Source of the DNA: Arenicola marina
Taxonomy: Eukaryota; Annelida; Polychaeta; Arenicolidae
NCBI GenBank assembly: GCA_964019135.1
Contig: OZ025253.1
Coordinates: 11,289,059-11,353,058 of the forward strand
DNA: 64,000 nucleotides
Direction: 5' to 3'
Under the pieces are notes generated by a model that saw only the letters and a list, made by a program, of their open reading frames with translations, was not told the origin of the DNA and did not search any database. Both the position numbers and the translations under genes were made by a program. This document shows positions 26,319 to 39,059 of the stretch, piece by piece (positions within the stretch are counted from its first letter, which is position 1; the number at the start of each line of letters is the position of its first letter).

Positions 26319-26570
26319 GTTTTGAACCTGAACGTTAAGGTCGTAGATTTCCATATGATGCCAATGATAAAATGTTCACACCATATCTATATCCCTGTTA
26401 CCAAACCAGCACATCAATTAAGGATTGCATTTCAAAAGACGACAAAAGGGTTCATTTCCTTACCAAATATGTTACGACTCCATTCACAGCCTTGGTACTT
26501 CACCGAAATTAGACCGTACGCTGATGTGATAATCAACCCTCGCACTATTGTCTATCGCACGTGGATATAT

Positions 26571-26633
26571 CTATAAAGGGTAGAATATGCCTTTGATTTG
26601 GTTGATATTTGATACAGGGTCTGTCATATCCTG
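26571..26633 (-). CDS. Gene A candidate last exon (cytoplasmic end and stop)
   Basis: A pyrimidine-rich acceptor (GCTCCTTCTCGTCAG) is followed by 20 codons and TAG. The peptide begins QDMTDPVSNINQIKG and ends FYPL. The transmembrane exon of gene A ends in phase 0, and this exon is open in phase 0. If correct, the last intron is about 9.3 kb and holds the complete 53/54-bp satellite. Support is limited: the exon is short and unproven. A nearer acceptor (ATTTTGCAG, followed by AAAAAGTAA) would instead end the protein after two lysines. Confidence 0.3.
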   Translation of the reverse strand, partial: QDMTDPVSNINQIKGIFYPL

Positions 26634-26818
26634 CTGACGAGAAGGAGCAAGCTGTTACTTTTTCTGCAAAATTTGGCTACAAGGGGCAATTTCGCAACAA
26701 ATGCGCATCTCCAACAACCACCCATTCTCACGCCCCTGTTTCACAAAGTCCCCCCCCCCCCCGCCCCCCACCACACATAGAGACAGGGACATGCATTTCG
26801 TCAAACCTGGATCCATCC

Positions 26819-29800
26819 TTGATTCTAACATGCCATATTTACCTACACATCGAGTGCAGTAAGGGGGGAGGATTGATTCTAACATGCCATATTTACCTAC
26901 ACATCGAGTACAGTAAGGGGGGAGGATTGATTCTAACATGCCATATTTACCTACACATCGAGTACAGTAAGGGGGGAGGATTGATTCTAACATGCCATAT
27001 TTACCTACACATCGAGTACAGTAAGGGGGGAGGATTGATTCTAACATGCCATATTTACCTACACATCGAGTACAGTAAGGGGGGAGGATTGATTCTAACA
27101 TGCCATATTTACCTACACATCGAGTACAGTAAGGGGGGAGGATTGATTCTAACATGCCATATTTACCTACACATCGAGTACAGTAAGGGGGGAGGATTGA
27201 TTCTAACATGCCATATTTACCTACACATCGAGTACAGTAAGGGGGGAGGATTGATTCTAACATGCCATATTTACCTACACATCGAGTACAGTAAGGGGGG
27301 AGGATTGATTCTAACATGCCATATTTACCTACACATCGAGTACAGTAAGGGGGAGGATTGATTCTAACATGCCATATTTACCTACACATCGAGTACAGTA
27401 AGGGGGGAGGATTGATTCTAACATGCCATATTTACCTACACATCGAGTACAGTAAGGGGGGAGGATTGATTCTAACATGCCATATTTACCTACACATCGA
27501 GTACAGTAAGGGGGAGGATTGATTCTAACATGCCATATTTACCTACACATCGAGTACAGTAAGGGGGGAGGATTGATTCTAACATGCCATATTTACCTAC
27601 ACATCGAGTACAGTAAGGGGGAGGATTGATTCTAACATGCCATATTTACCTACACATCGAGTACAGTAAGGGGGGAGGATTGATTCTAACATGCCATATT
27701 TACCTACACATCGAGTACAGTAAGGGGGGAGGATTGATTCTAACATGCCATATTTACCTACACATCGAGTACAGTAAGGGGGGAGGATTGATTCTAACAT
27801 GCCATATTTACCTACACATCGAGTACAGTAAGGGGGAGGATTGATTCTAACATGCCATATTTACCTACACATCGAGTACAGTAAGGGGGGAGGATTGATT
27901 CTAACATGCCATATTTACCTACACATCGAGTACAGTAAGGGGGAGGATTGATTCTAACATGCCATATTTACCTACACATCGAGTACAGTAAGGGGGGAGG
28001 ATTGATTCTAACATGCCATATTTACCTACACATCGAGTACAGTAAGGGGGGAGGATTGATTCTAACATGCCATATTTACCTACACATCGAGTACAGTAAG
28101 GGGGGAGGATTGATTCTAACATGCCATATTTACCTACACATCGAGTACAGTAAGGGGGGAGGATTGATTCTAACATGCCATATTTACCTACACATCGAGT
28201 ACAGTAAGGGGGGAGGATTGATTCTAACATGCCATATTTACCTACACATCGAGTACAGTAAGGGGGGAGGATTGATTCTAACATGCCATATTTACCTACA
28301 CATCGAGTACAGTAAGGGGGGAGGATTGATTCTAACATGCCATATTTACCTACACATCGAGTACAGTAAGGGGGGAGGATTGATTCTAACATGCCATATT
28401 TACCTACACATCGAGTACAGTAAGGGGGGAGGATTGATTCTAACATGCCATATTTACCTACACATCGAGTACAGTAAGGGGGGAGGATTGATTCTAACAT
28501 GCCATATTTACCTACACATCGAGTACAGTAAGGGGGGAGGATTGATTCTAACATGCCATATTTACCTACACATCGAGTACAGTAAGGGGGGAGGATTGAT
28601 TCTAACATGCCATATTTACCTACACATCGAGTACAGTAAGGGGGAGGATTGATTCTAACATGCCATATTTACCTACACATCGAGTACAGTAAGGGGGGAG
28701 GATTGATTCTAACATGCCATATTTACCTACACATCGAGTACAGTAAGGGGGAGGATTGATTCTAACATGCCATATTTACCTACACATCGAGTACAGTAAG
28801 GGGGGAGGATTGATTCTAACATGCCATATTTACCTACACATCGAGTACAGTAAGGGGGGAGGATTGATTCTAACATGCCATATTTACCTACACATCGAGT
28901 ACAGTAAGGGGGGAGGATTGATTCTAACATGCCATATTTACCTACACATCGAGTACAGTAAGGGGGGAGGATTGATTCTAACATGCCATATTTACCTACA
29001 CATCGAGTACAGTAAGGGGGGAGGATTGATTCTAACATGCCATATTTACCTACACATCGAGTACAGTAAGGGGGGAGGATTGATTCTAACATGCCATATT
29101 TACCTACACATCGAGTACAGTAAGGGGGGAGGATTGATTCTAACATGCCATATTTACCTACACATCGAGTACAGTAAGGGGGGAGGATTGATTCTAACAT
29201 GCCATATTTACCTACACAGTACAGTAAGGGGGGAGGATTGATTCTAACATGCCATATTTACCTACACATCGAGTACAGTAAGGGGGGAGGATTGATTCTA
29301 ACATGCCATATTTACCTACACATCGAGTACAGTAAGGGGGAGGATTGATTCTAACATGCCATATTTACCTACACATCGAGTACAGTAAGGGGGAGGATTG
29401 ATTCTAACATGCCATATTTACCTACACATCGAGTACAGTAAGGGGGGAGGATTGATTCTAACATGCCATATTTACCTACACATCGAGTACAGTAAGGGGG
29501 GAGGATTGATTCTAACATGCCATATTTACCTACACATCGAGTACAGTAAGGGGGGAGGATTGATTCTAACATGCCATATTTACCTACACATCGAGTACAG
29601 TAAGGGGGGAGGATTGATTCTAACATGCCATATTTACCTACACATCGAGTACAGTAAGGGGGAGGATTGATTCTAACATGCCATATTTACCTACACATCG
29701 AGTACAGTAAGGGGGAGGATTGATTCTAACATGCCATATTTACCTACACATCGAGTACAGTAAGGGGGAGGATTGATTCTAACATGCCATATTTACCTAC

Positions 29801-32800
29801 ACATCGAGTACAGTAAGGGGGGGAGGATTGATTCTAACATGCCATATTTACCTACACATCGAGTACAGTAAGGGGGGAAGGATTGATTCTAACATGCCAT
29901 ATTTACCTACACATCGAGTACAGTAAGGGGGGAGGATTGATTCTAACATGCCATATTTACCTACACATCGAGTACAGTAAGGGGGGAGGATTGATTCTAA
30001 CATGCCATATTTACCTACACATCGAGTACAGTAAGGGGGAGGATTGATTCTAACATGCCATATTTACCTACACATCGAGTACAGTAAGGGGGGAGGATTG
30101 ATTCTAACATGCCATATTTACCTACACATCGAGTACAGTAAGGGGGAGGATTGATTCTAACATGCCATATTTACCTACACATCGAGTACAGTAAGGGGGG
30201 AGGATTGATTCTAACATGCCATATTTACCTACACATCGAGTACAGTAAGGGGGGAGGATTGATTCTAACATGCCATATTTACCTACACATCGAGTACAGT
30301 AAGGGGGGAGGATTGATTCTAACATGCCATATTTACCTACACATCGAGTACAGTAAGGGGGAGGATTGATTCTAACATGCCATATTTACCTACACATCGA
30401 GTACAGTAAGGGGGGAGGATTGATTCTAACATGCCATATTTACCTACACATCGAGTACAGTAAGGGGGGAGGATTGATTCTAACATGCCATATTTACCTA
30501 CACATCGAGTACAGTAAGGGGGAGGATTGATTCTAACATGCCATATTTACCTACACATCGAGTACAGTAAGGGGGGAGGATTGATTCTAACATGCCATAT
30601 TTACCTACACATCGAGTACAGTAAGGGGGGAGGATTGATTCTAACATGCCATATTTACCTACACATCGAGTACAGTAAGGGGGAGGATTGATTCTAACAT
30701 GCCATATTTACCTACACATCGAGTTCAGTAAGGGGGGAGGATTGATTCTAACATGCCATATTTACCTACACATCGAGTACAGTAAGGGGGAGGATTGATT
30801 CTAACATGCCATATTTACCTACACATCGAGTACAGTAAGGGGGGAGGATTGATTCTAACATGCCATATTTACCTACACATCGAGTACAGTAAGGGGGGAG
30901 GATTGATTCTAACATGCCATATTTACCTACACATCGAGTACAGTAAGGGGGGAGGATTGATTCTAACATGCCATATTTACCTACACATCGAGTACAGTAA
31001 GGGGGGAGGATTGATTCTAACATGCCATATTTACCTACACATCGAGTACAGTAAGGGGGAGGATTGATTCTAACATGCCATATTTACCTACACATCGAGT
31101 ACAGTAAGGGGGGAGGATTGATTCTAACATGCCATATTTACCTACACATCGAGTACAGTAAGGGGGGAGGATTGATTCTAACATGCCATATTTACCTACA
31201 CATCGAGTACAGTAAGGGGGGAGGATTGATTCTAACATGCCATATTTACCTACACATCGAGTACAGTAAGGGGGGAGGATTGATTCTAACATGCCATATT
31301 TACCTACACATCGAGTACAGTAAGGGGGGAGGATTGATTCTAACATGCCATATTTACCTACACATCGAGTACAGTAAGGGGGGAGGATTGATTCTAACAT
31401 GCCATATTTACCTACACATCGAGTACAGTAAGGGGGGAGGATTGATTCTAACATGCCATATTTACCTACACATCGAGTACAGTAAGGGGGGAGGATTGAT
31501 TCTAACATGCCATATTTACCTACACATCGAGTACAGTAAGGGGGAGGATTGATTCTAACATGCCATATTTACCTACACATCGAGTACAGTAAGGGGGGAG
31601 GATTGATTCTAACATGCCATATTTACCTACACATCGAGTACAGTAAGGGGGAGGATTGATTCTAACATGCCATATTTACCTACACATCGAGTACAGTAAG
31701 GGGGGAGGATTGATTCTAACATGCCATATTTACCTACACATCGAGTACAGTAAGGGGGAGGATTGATTCTAACATGCCATATTTACCTACACATCGAGTA
31801 CAGTAAGGGGGGAGGATTGATTCTAACATGCCATATTTACCTACACATCGAGTACAGTAAGGGGGGAGGATTGATTCTAACATGCCATATTTACCTACAC
31901 ATCGAGTACAGTAAGGGGGGAGGATTGATTCTAACATGCCATATTTACCTACACATCGAGTACAGTAAGGGGGGAGGATTGATTCTAACATGCCATATTT
32001 ACCTACACATCGAGTACAGTAAGGGGGAGGATTGATTCTAACATGCCATATTTACCTACACATCGAGTACAGTAAGGGGGGAGGATTGATTCTAACATGC
32101 CATATTTACCTACACATCGAGTACAGTAAGGGGGGAGGATTGATTCTAACATGCCATATTTACCTACACATCGAGTACAGTAAGGGGGGAGGATTGATTC
32201 TAACATGCCATATTTACCTACACATCGAGTACAGTAAGGGGGAGGATTGATTCTAACATGCCATATTTACCTACACATCGAGTACAGTAAGGGGGGAGGA
32301 TTGATTCTAACATGCCATATTTACCTACACATCGAGTACAGTAAGGGGGGAGGATTGATTCTAACATGCCATATTTACCTACACATCGAGTACAGTAAGG
32401 GGGGAGGATTGATTCTAACATGCCATATTTACCTACACATCGAGTACAGTAAGGGGGGAGGATTGATTCTAACATGCCATATTTACCTACACATCGAGTA
32501 CAGTAAGGGGGGAGGATTGATTCTAACATGCCATATTTACCTACACATCGAGTACAGTAAGGGGGGAGGATTGATTCTAACATGCCATATTTACCTACAC
32601 ATCGAGTACAGTAAGGGGGGAGGATTGATTCTAACATGCCATATTTACCTACACATCGAGTACAGTAAGGGGGGAGGATTGATTCTAACATGCCATATTT
32701 ACCTACACATCGAGTACAGTAAGGGGGAGGATTGATTCTAACATGCCATATTTACCTACACATCGAGTACAGTAAGGGGGGAGGATTGATTCTAACATGC

Positions 32801-35750
32801 CATATTTACCTACACATCGAGTACAGTAAGGGGGGAGGATTGATTCTAACATGCCATATTTACCTACACATCGAGTACAGTAAGGGGGGAGGATTGATTC
32901 TAACATGCCATATTTACCTACACATCGAGTACAGTAAGGGGGGAGGATTGATTCTAACATGCCATATTTACCTACACATCGAGTACAGTAAGGGGGGAGG
33001 ATTGATTCTAACATGCATATTTACCTACACATCGAGTACAGTAAGGGGGGAGGATTGATTCTAACATGCCATATTTACCTACACATCGAGTACAGTAAGG
33101 GGGAGGATTGATTCTAACATGCCATATTTACCTACACATCGAGTACAGTAAGGGGGAGGATTGATTCTAACATGCCATATTTACCTACACATCGAGTACA
33201 GTAAGGGGGGAGGATTGATTCTAACATGCCATATTTACCTACACATCGAGTACAGTAAGGGGGGAGGATTGATTCTAACATGCCATATTTACCTACACAT
33301 CGAGTACAGTAAGGGGGGAGGATTGATTCTAACATGCCATATTTACCTACACATCGAGTACAGTAAGGGGGGAGGATTGATTCTAACATGCCATATTTAC
33401 CTACACATCGAGTACAGTAAGGGGGGAGGATTGATTCTAACATGCCATATTTACCTACACATCGAGTACAGTAAGGGGGGAGGATTGATTCTAACATGCC
33501 ATATTTACCTACACATCGAGTACAGTAAGGGGGGAGGATTGATTCTAACATGCCATATTTACCTACACATCGAGTACAGTAAGGGGGGAGGATTGATTCT
33601 AACATGCCATATTTACCTACACATCGAGTACAGTAAGGGGGGAGATTGATTCTAACATGCCATATTTACCTACACATCGAGTACAGTAAGGGGGGAGGAT
33701 TGATTCTAACATGCCATATTTACCTACACATCGAGTACAGTAAGGGGGGAGGATTGATTCTAACATGCCATATTTACCTACACATCGAGTACAGTAAGGG
33801 GGGAGGATTGATTCTAACATGCCATATTTACCTACACATCGAGTACAGTAAGGGGGGAGGATTGATTCTAACATGCCATATTTACCTACACATCGAGTAC
33901 AGTAAGGGGGAGGATTGATTCTAACATGCCATATTTACCTACACATCGAGTACAGTAAGGGGGGAGGATTGATTCTAACATGCCATATTTACCTACACAT
34001 CGAGTACAGTAAGGGGGGAGGATTGATTCTAACATGCCATATTTACCTACACATCGAGTACAGTAAGGGGGGAGGATTGATTCTAACATGCCATATTTAC
34101 CTACACATCGAGTACAGTAAGGGGGGAGGATTGATTCTAACATGCCATATTTACCTACACATCGAGTACAGTAAGGGGGGAGGATTGATTCTAACATGCC
34201 ATATTTACCTACACATCGAGTACAGTAAGGGGGGAGGATTGATTCTAACATGCCATATTTACCTACACATCGAGTACAGTAAGGGGGGAGGATTGATTCT
34301 AACATGCCATATTTACCTACACATCGAGTACAGTAAGGGGGGAGGATTGATTCTAACATGCCATATTTACCTACACATCGAGTACAGTAAGGGGGGAGGA
34401 TTGATTCTAACATGCCATATTTACCTACACATCGAGTACAGTAAGGGGGGAGGATTGATTCTAACATGCCATATTTACCTACACATCGAGTACAGTAAGG
34501 GGGGAGGATTGATTCTAACATGCCATATTTACCTACACATCGAGTACAGTAAGGGGGGAGGATTGATTCTAACATGCCATATTTACCTACACATCGAGTA
34601 CAGTAAGGGGGGAGGATTGATTCTAACATGCCATATTTACCTACACATCGAGTACAGTAAGGGGGGAGGATTGATTCTAACATGCCATATTTACCTACAC
34701 ATCGAGTACAGTAAGGGGGAGGATTGATTCTAACATGCCATATTTACCTACACATCGAGTACAGTAAGGGGGGAGGATTGATTCTAACATGCCATATTTA
34801 CCTACACATCGAGTACAGTAAGGGGGGAGGATTGATTCTAACATGCCATATTTACCTACACATCGAGTACAGTAAGGGGGGAGGATTGATTCTAACATGC
34901 CATATTTACCTACACATCGAGTACAGTAAGGGGGGAGGATTGATTCTAACATGCCATATTTACCTACACATCGAGTACAGTAAGGGGGGAGGATTGATTC
35001 TAACATGCCATATTTACCTACACATCGAGTACAGTAAGGGGGGAGGATTGATTCTAACATGCCATATTTACCTACACATCGAGTACAGTAAGGGGGGAGG
35101 ATTGATTCTAACATGCCATATTTACCTACACATCGAGTACAGTAAGGGGGGAGGATTGATTCTAACATGCCATATTTACCTACACATCGAGTACAGTAAG
35201 GGGGGAGGATTGATTCTAACATGCCATATTTACCTACACATCGAGTACAGTAAGGGGGGAGGATTGATTCTAACATGCCATATTTACCTACACATCGAGT
35301 ACAGTAAGGGGGGAGGATTGATTCTAACATGCCATATTTACCTACACATCGAGTACAGTAAGGGGGGAGGATTGATTCTAACATGCCATATTTACCTACA
35401 CATCGAGTACAGTAAGGGGGGAGGATTGATTCTAACATGCCATATTTACCTACACATCGAGTACAGTAAGGGGGGAGGATTGATTCTAACATGCCATATT
35501 TACCTACACATCGAGTACCGTAAGGGGGGAGGATTGATTCTAACATGCCATATTTACCTACACATCGAGTACAGTAAGGGGGGAGGATTGATTCTAACAT
35601 GCCATATTTACCTACACATCGAGTACAGTAAGGGGGGAGGATTGATTCTAACATGCCATATTTACCTACTCATCGAGTACAGTAAGGGGGGAGGATTGAT
35701 TCTAACATGCCATATTTACCTCCACATCGAGTACAGTAAGGGGGGAGGAT
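26819..35750. repeat. 53/54-bp satellite, about 166 near-identical copies
   Basis: Each unit runs from AGGATTGATTCTAACATGCC through ATATTTACCTACACATCGAG to TACAGTAA and a G run. Units with six G are 54 bp and units with five G are 53 bp; one has seven. Almost all other positions are invariant, apart from a few single changes, small deletions near 29217 and 33016, and degenerate end units (GTGCAG in the first; CTACTCATCG and CTCCACATCG near the right edge). A 54-bp period keeps a frame open on both strands, so this block shows many spurious open frames. No gene-like feature is seen inside. Confidence 0.97.
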
Positions 35751-35888
35751 TCAGTTTGTGAGTTTGTCAGACCGATATTGGAATGATCAGTTTCACAGTT
35801 AATTGTATATTCGTACGCCTGTGCCTTGCAATATTTGTACTCAATACCTGCTGTGGATGAAATGAAGTAACAAAAAAACAAAACTTAC

Positions 35889-36043
35889 GGAAATAATGGC
35901 GCGATGACCAAGACTCATCTCGATTTGCCGGCATAGCCTCTTACGACGAGTTACCATCAGGTAAACAAAGCCGATCAGTAGAACAGTACAGACTATGGTA
36001 AGTACGACGAGCCATATGTGGGTCGTAGAACCCTCGGAAGGCA
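35889..36043 (-). CDS. Gene A exon 4: transmembrane segment
   Basis: Acceptor TATCTTTTTTCAG and donor GTAAGT. The exon is 155 nt, entering in phase 1 and leaving in phase 0. It encodes PSEGSTTHIW, then a strongly hydrophobic stretch of about 20 residues, then VTRRKRLCRQIEMSLGHRA. A hydrophobic span followed at once by Arg/Lys is the normal signature of a single-pass type I protein. A MITE lies about 33 bp upstream of the acceptor. Confidence 0.7.
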
Positions 36044-38904
36044 CTGAAAAAAGATATTGCAAATTTGGTGGTCACCAACAGACCGATCCAGGCTGTCAAT
36101 CATTCCCCGACTTCACTGCTGCTTTTATCCAATCATGTGGGGAAAGAAGGTCTTCCACGTGCGTTAGGTCGGACAAACAAGTCGGACAAACAAAGCAGTA
36201 TGGCACTATCTTGTCAGTTTCGGAGATGAGTGTTTGTCACTTGTACCATCAGCTATGGTTGTCAAATTGATTAAGGAAAAAAATCACTCAAGCGTAGGCA
36301 GTGCTTATTGTCGGAGTGTTGATCTGTCTATTGAAAGTATAATGGGGTGTTACCCGGGGTGGGAAGGGGGGGGGGGGTACTTAAAACATTGCTGGGTGTG
36401 GGGGAGGGGGTTCATCGGTAAAGCCTCCGCTTTTTCACCGCCAAACCCCGCTCATCGGTCGGGGCGTTTTACCGTCATAATTCGCTCGAAAAGGGTATTT
36501 TTCCCAGGCAAACCTTTCTATGAACGCACATCTTCGAAGACCCACCCTCGCTCCGCTCTATAGGGGTATCTTTTGTCCTTTTCACGATAAAGGTATCAAG
36601 GCGCCCGCGGAATCCCCCCCCCCCCTACCAGCCTGGTATAATAGTGCTCGCCGCGGGGTGTCACATATTGCCGAATAACATATTTTTGTGATCATCTACA
36701 ATGTATGTTTCATGAGCCAAGTGCATTTTGCGCGGCCACTTTCGTTGGCTTGGGTAAAATATATGTTTGGATATGCTGCGCTTCTCAATGCACACCCAGG
36801 GGGGAGTTTCTGTGATTACGCGCCCGTCCTTCCACTGAACGATATTGACAATAATTCTATTAATGGCGAAGCAAGTAAAATGATATCACAATGCACATCA
36901 ATATTCTTCGTTCTCAAGACTTTTCCGTACGCAAATAGGAATGATTCTTATATCCATTGGACGTAGTTACATGTGACGCAAAAGCTTCTGAATCAAATAA
37001 TCCACATTGCATAGGCCTACGTTGACGGTCTGCATTCCGTATGATTTAGAAACAAACATTTCTGAACTTAATGTGCAATTGGCAACACGTTTTTGGACGT
37101 TATGCTCCCAGAAGAGTAATTGGAAAAATGAGACGCTGATATGGAACCCTGTGATCACTCACCGTTAGTTCCGTCCGCCGGTTCGGGATAGATGGTAAAA
37201 CGTTGTCCCAAAACACTAGGGTTCACTGAAAGATCATTGAGCATGAAATATTACCACATTAATTAGCGGCATACCGCCCTCACATAGCTAATCACTAATT
37301 CAGGTCGGTATTAGTCACGTGTGTGGGAACCAGGTGTGTTGTCAAGCCATATCTGTCTAAATATGTATGAACAAACTGCTCAGTTTAAAAGTGTATCTCA
37401 ATGGGTATGCACCTCACCGTTCTTATCCGACGAAAAGAAGTAATATAATGCAGTAACGTAAATGTACCGAAAATGCTGTCAGGCCGTTTATTTCTTTATT
37501 AACGTCACTTTATTTCTTTACGCAAGAAAACTGTGAACCATCCGGTGACAATATTCCGGTGCCAAGTGGAAAGCAAAATACAGAAAACATAAAAGAAATC
37601 GACAATTAAAGTAACCGATATCTAGGTCCGTAACAGTAAATATAGGTAAAAAATCCCAATGAAGTTACAGATATTCCTTGATGTTAATGTCAAGATTGAA
37701 CACATTTGATATCGACACAGGTGCGATTAACGCATGCATTAATTTACTAACGGTCGAAGAATGTCACACTGCATGTTTGTGTTCACGCTGGCATGCATGC
37801 AGTATTCGGGCCGTAGCAGATAAAATGTTTCGTAAAACTATGTTTATGGTATTCACTAAATCATTTCACTCGACTGCATAAAAGAAACCCCCGTCAAAAT
37901 GTTTAGACGCTTGTTCAATATATACAAAACTGGCCATTCGGAAATATCTGGCCACCTGACAATCCTGGCCTCCACGTCCTCTAGGGGCAACGTTATATAT
38001 TTACGCCTTAGCCGCTGAATACATGAGTTGGACCTCTAGGCTGTTTTCTTTTGACTTGATAAAATCCCATCAAACTGCAGAGACGTATGCTGGGGGCGGA
38101 TCCATGGGGGGGGGGGGGGCGACCGGGCCCCGGCCCCCCTTTTAGATCCGAAATTTATACCATTTAACATATAAAAATCCAAAAAGATTTTCTGGATCAG
38201 TCCCTGTATACTATCGGCAGACCATGTATATTTACACTCTGGCACTTAGCCAAAGTTTCGGCAACGGGACTTACTGGCCTCACTGGCCTCCCGTTCAGGA
38301 GAAAATCAGAAAAGATACGATGTTTAAATTTTAAGAACATCTAAAAGTTAAATTTTAGGCACAGGGACAACATTTTAAGCGAAACACCCTCTACCGGGAG
38401 ATCGGGAATTTGCATCTGCTAAACCATTCCGACATGTCTTTAAACAACATCAAGGATGCGTTTGATGTGTCCGGGTATACCTGTAGTTACGTCAGAGTGG
38501 TCGGCATAACTGGTCCCCTCAGGAGGCAGGAGTTCAGACTTGTTCTTCCCCTCGGTACCCATACCGGGAGAGTCATTATTCTTACCACCAGCTGAAATAT
38601 TATGAAAACCACATGTCAATGTGGGGATGCAACAAATCGCTTCTTTCAGTAAACCTAGGCAACGGGGGTAGATACAAGATATGGAATAAAGTTCAACGAT
38701 TGAAGTTGACTGGACGATAATTGAGGCTGGGAACGAGATAATCATTCAGCGGTTGACAACAAATAAACACTGATGTTGTTTTGCCCCGGGTTAGGTCATA
38801 ATATTAGTCAATTGGAACAATAAGTATGTATTAAATTGTGAATACTTACTGCTAGCTGCTTGCAGAAAACCGGCACATAGAGTCCAGATGTAAACGCACT
38901 TCAT
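35889..38904 (-). CDS. Gene A: small predicted type I membrane protein
   Basis: Four exons read on the minus strand join in frame: 38904-38850 (start and signal peptide), 38591-38481, 37225-37163, and 36043-35889 (transmembrane). A proposed last exon at 26633-26571 would give 148 aa in total. All acceptors are YAG with pyrimidine tracts and donors are GTAAGT, GTATAC, GTGAGT and GTAAGT. The first three introns are all phase 1, the usual arrangement for shuffled extracellular exons. Predicted topology is signal peptide, about 60 residues of Gly/Ser/Pro-rich stalk with sequons NDS and NKS, one membrane span (TTHIWLVVLTIVCTVLLIGF), then a basic stop-transfer (RRKR). No known domain is recognised. 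The plan matches gene B, 6 kb away on the same strand. Function is unknown; a surface glycoprotein is an inference. Confidence 0.6.
36076..36333 (+). mobile_element. MITE with CAAYAGACCGATCCA terminal inverted repeats, copy 1
   Basis: It starts CAACAGACCGATCCAGGCTG and ends TTGATCTGTCTATTG, the imperfect inverse. It is 258 bp long and has no open frame of note. It aligns along its length with the copies at 52713-53245, including CTTCCACGTGCGTTAGGTCG and the doubled TCGGACAAACAAG. It lies in intron 3 of gene A. I could not identify a target-site duplication, so the superfamily is undetermined. Confidence 0.75.
36340..36680. repeat. G/C-run-rich stretch, probable decayed transposon
   Basis: It contains GGGTGTTACCCGGGGTGGGA, several G runs, a C run near 36615 and CGCCGCGGGGTGTCACAT. 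The paired ACCCGGGGTG-like and GGGGTGTCAC-like ends suggest an interspersed element, but no second copy is in the window. It lies in intron 3 of gene A. Confidence 0.35.
37163..37225 (-). CDS. Gene A exon 3: short stalk exon
   Basis: Acceptor AATGATCTTTCAG and donor ACG/GTGAGT enclose 63 nt that enter and leave in phase 1. Codons give NPSVLGQRFTIYPEPADGTN. Being symmetric, the exon can be skipped without breaking the frame. No domain is recognised. Confidence 0.6.
38085..38210 (+). mobile_element. Second copy of the GGCGGATCCAGGG G-run element
   Basis: Same order of parts as 6735-6897: GGGGGCGGATCCATGGGGGG, an ACCGGGCCCCGGCCCC block, CTTTTAG, ATACCATTTAACATATA, and a CTGGATCAGTCCCTG end. It is shorter because the internal C run is missing. 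It lies in intron 2 of gene A. Confidence 0.6.
38481..38591 (-). CDS. Gene A exon 2: stalk exon with sequons
   Basis: Acceptor CATAATATTTCAG and donor ACAG/GTATAC enclose 111 nt, phase 1 to phase 1. The peptide begins GGKNNDSPGMGTEGKNKSEL and ends SDVTT. Sequons NDS and NKS fit an extracellular position. Low complexity in Gly/Ser/Lys/Glu suggests an extended, disordered stalk. Confidence 0.6.
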
Positions 38905-38917
38905 GCTGCAACGGTAG
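38850..38917 (-). CDS. Gene A exon 1: start codon and signal peptide
   Basis: The coding part is 38904-38850. The start codon begins MKCVYIWTLCAGFLQAAS: a short basic n-region, a hydrophobic core and a small-residue end suitable for signal peptidase. Donor A/GTAAGT leaves phase 1. An acceptor-like TTACTTTTTTCTACCAG lies 13 nt before the ATG, so a non-coding 5' exon further upstream is likely. Similar short 5' leaders precede the first coding exon of many secreted-protein genes. Confidence 0.65.
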
Positions 38918-39059
38918 CTGGTAGAAAAAAGTAACATGAGAACCATACAAAAAACCAAAGAGAACTGGGCTTAAATATCTCATAATAGAATGTTGTGCCT
39001 GCCACTTCTCAGCCTTCACAAGATCTGGCGCAACCATACTAGATCATTAATAGACCTTG

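Noticed and set aside
26609-35761. Dozens of open frames on both strands (ILTCHIYLHIEYSKGGG and MLESILPPYCTRCVGKYG types)
   Set aside because: A 54-bp period keeps frames open. Frames break wherever a 53-bp unit occurs, which is the behaviour of a non-coding repeat.
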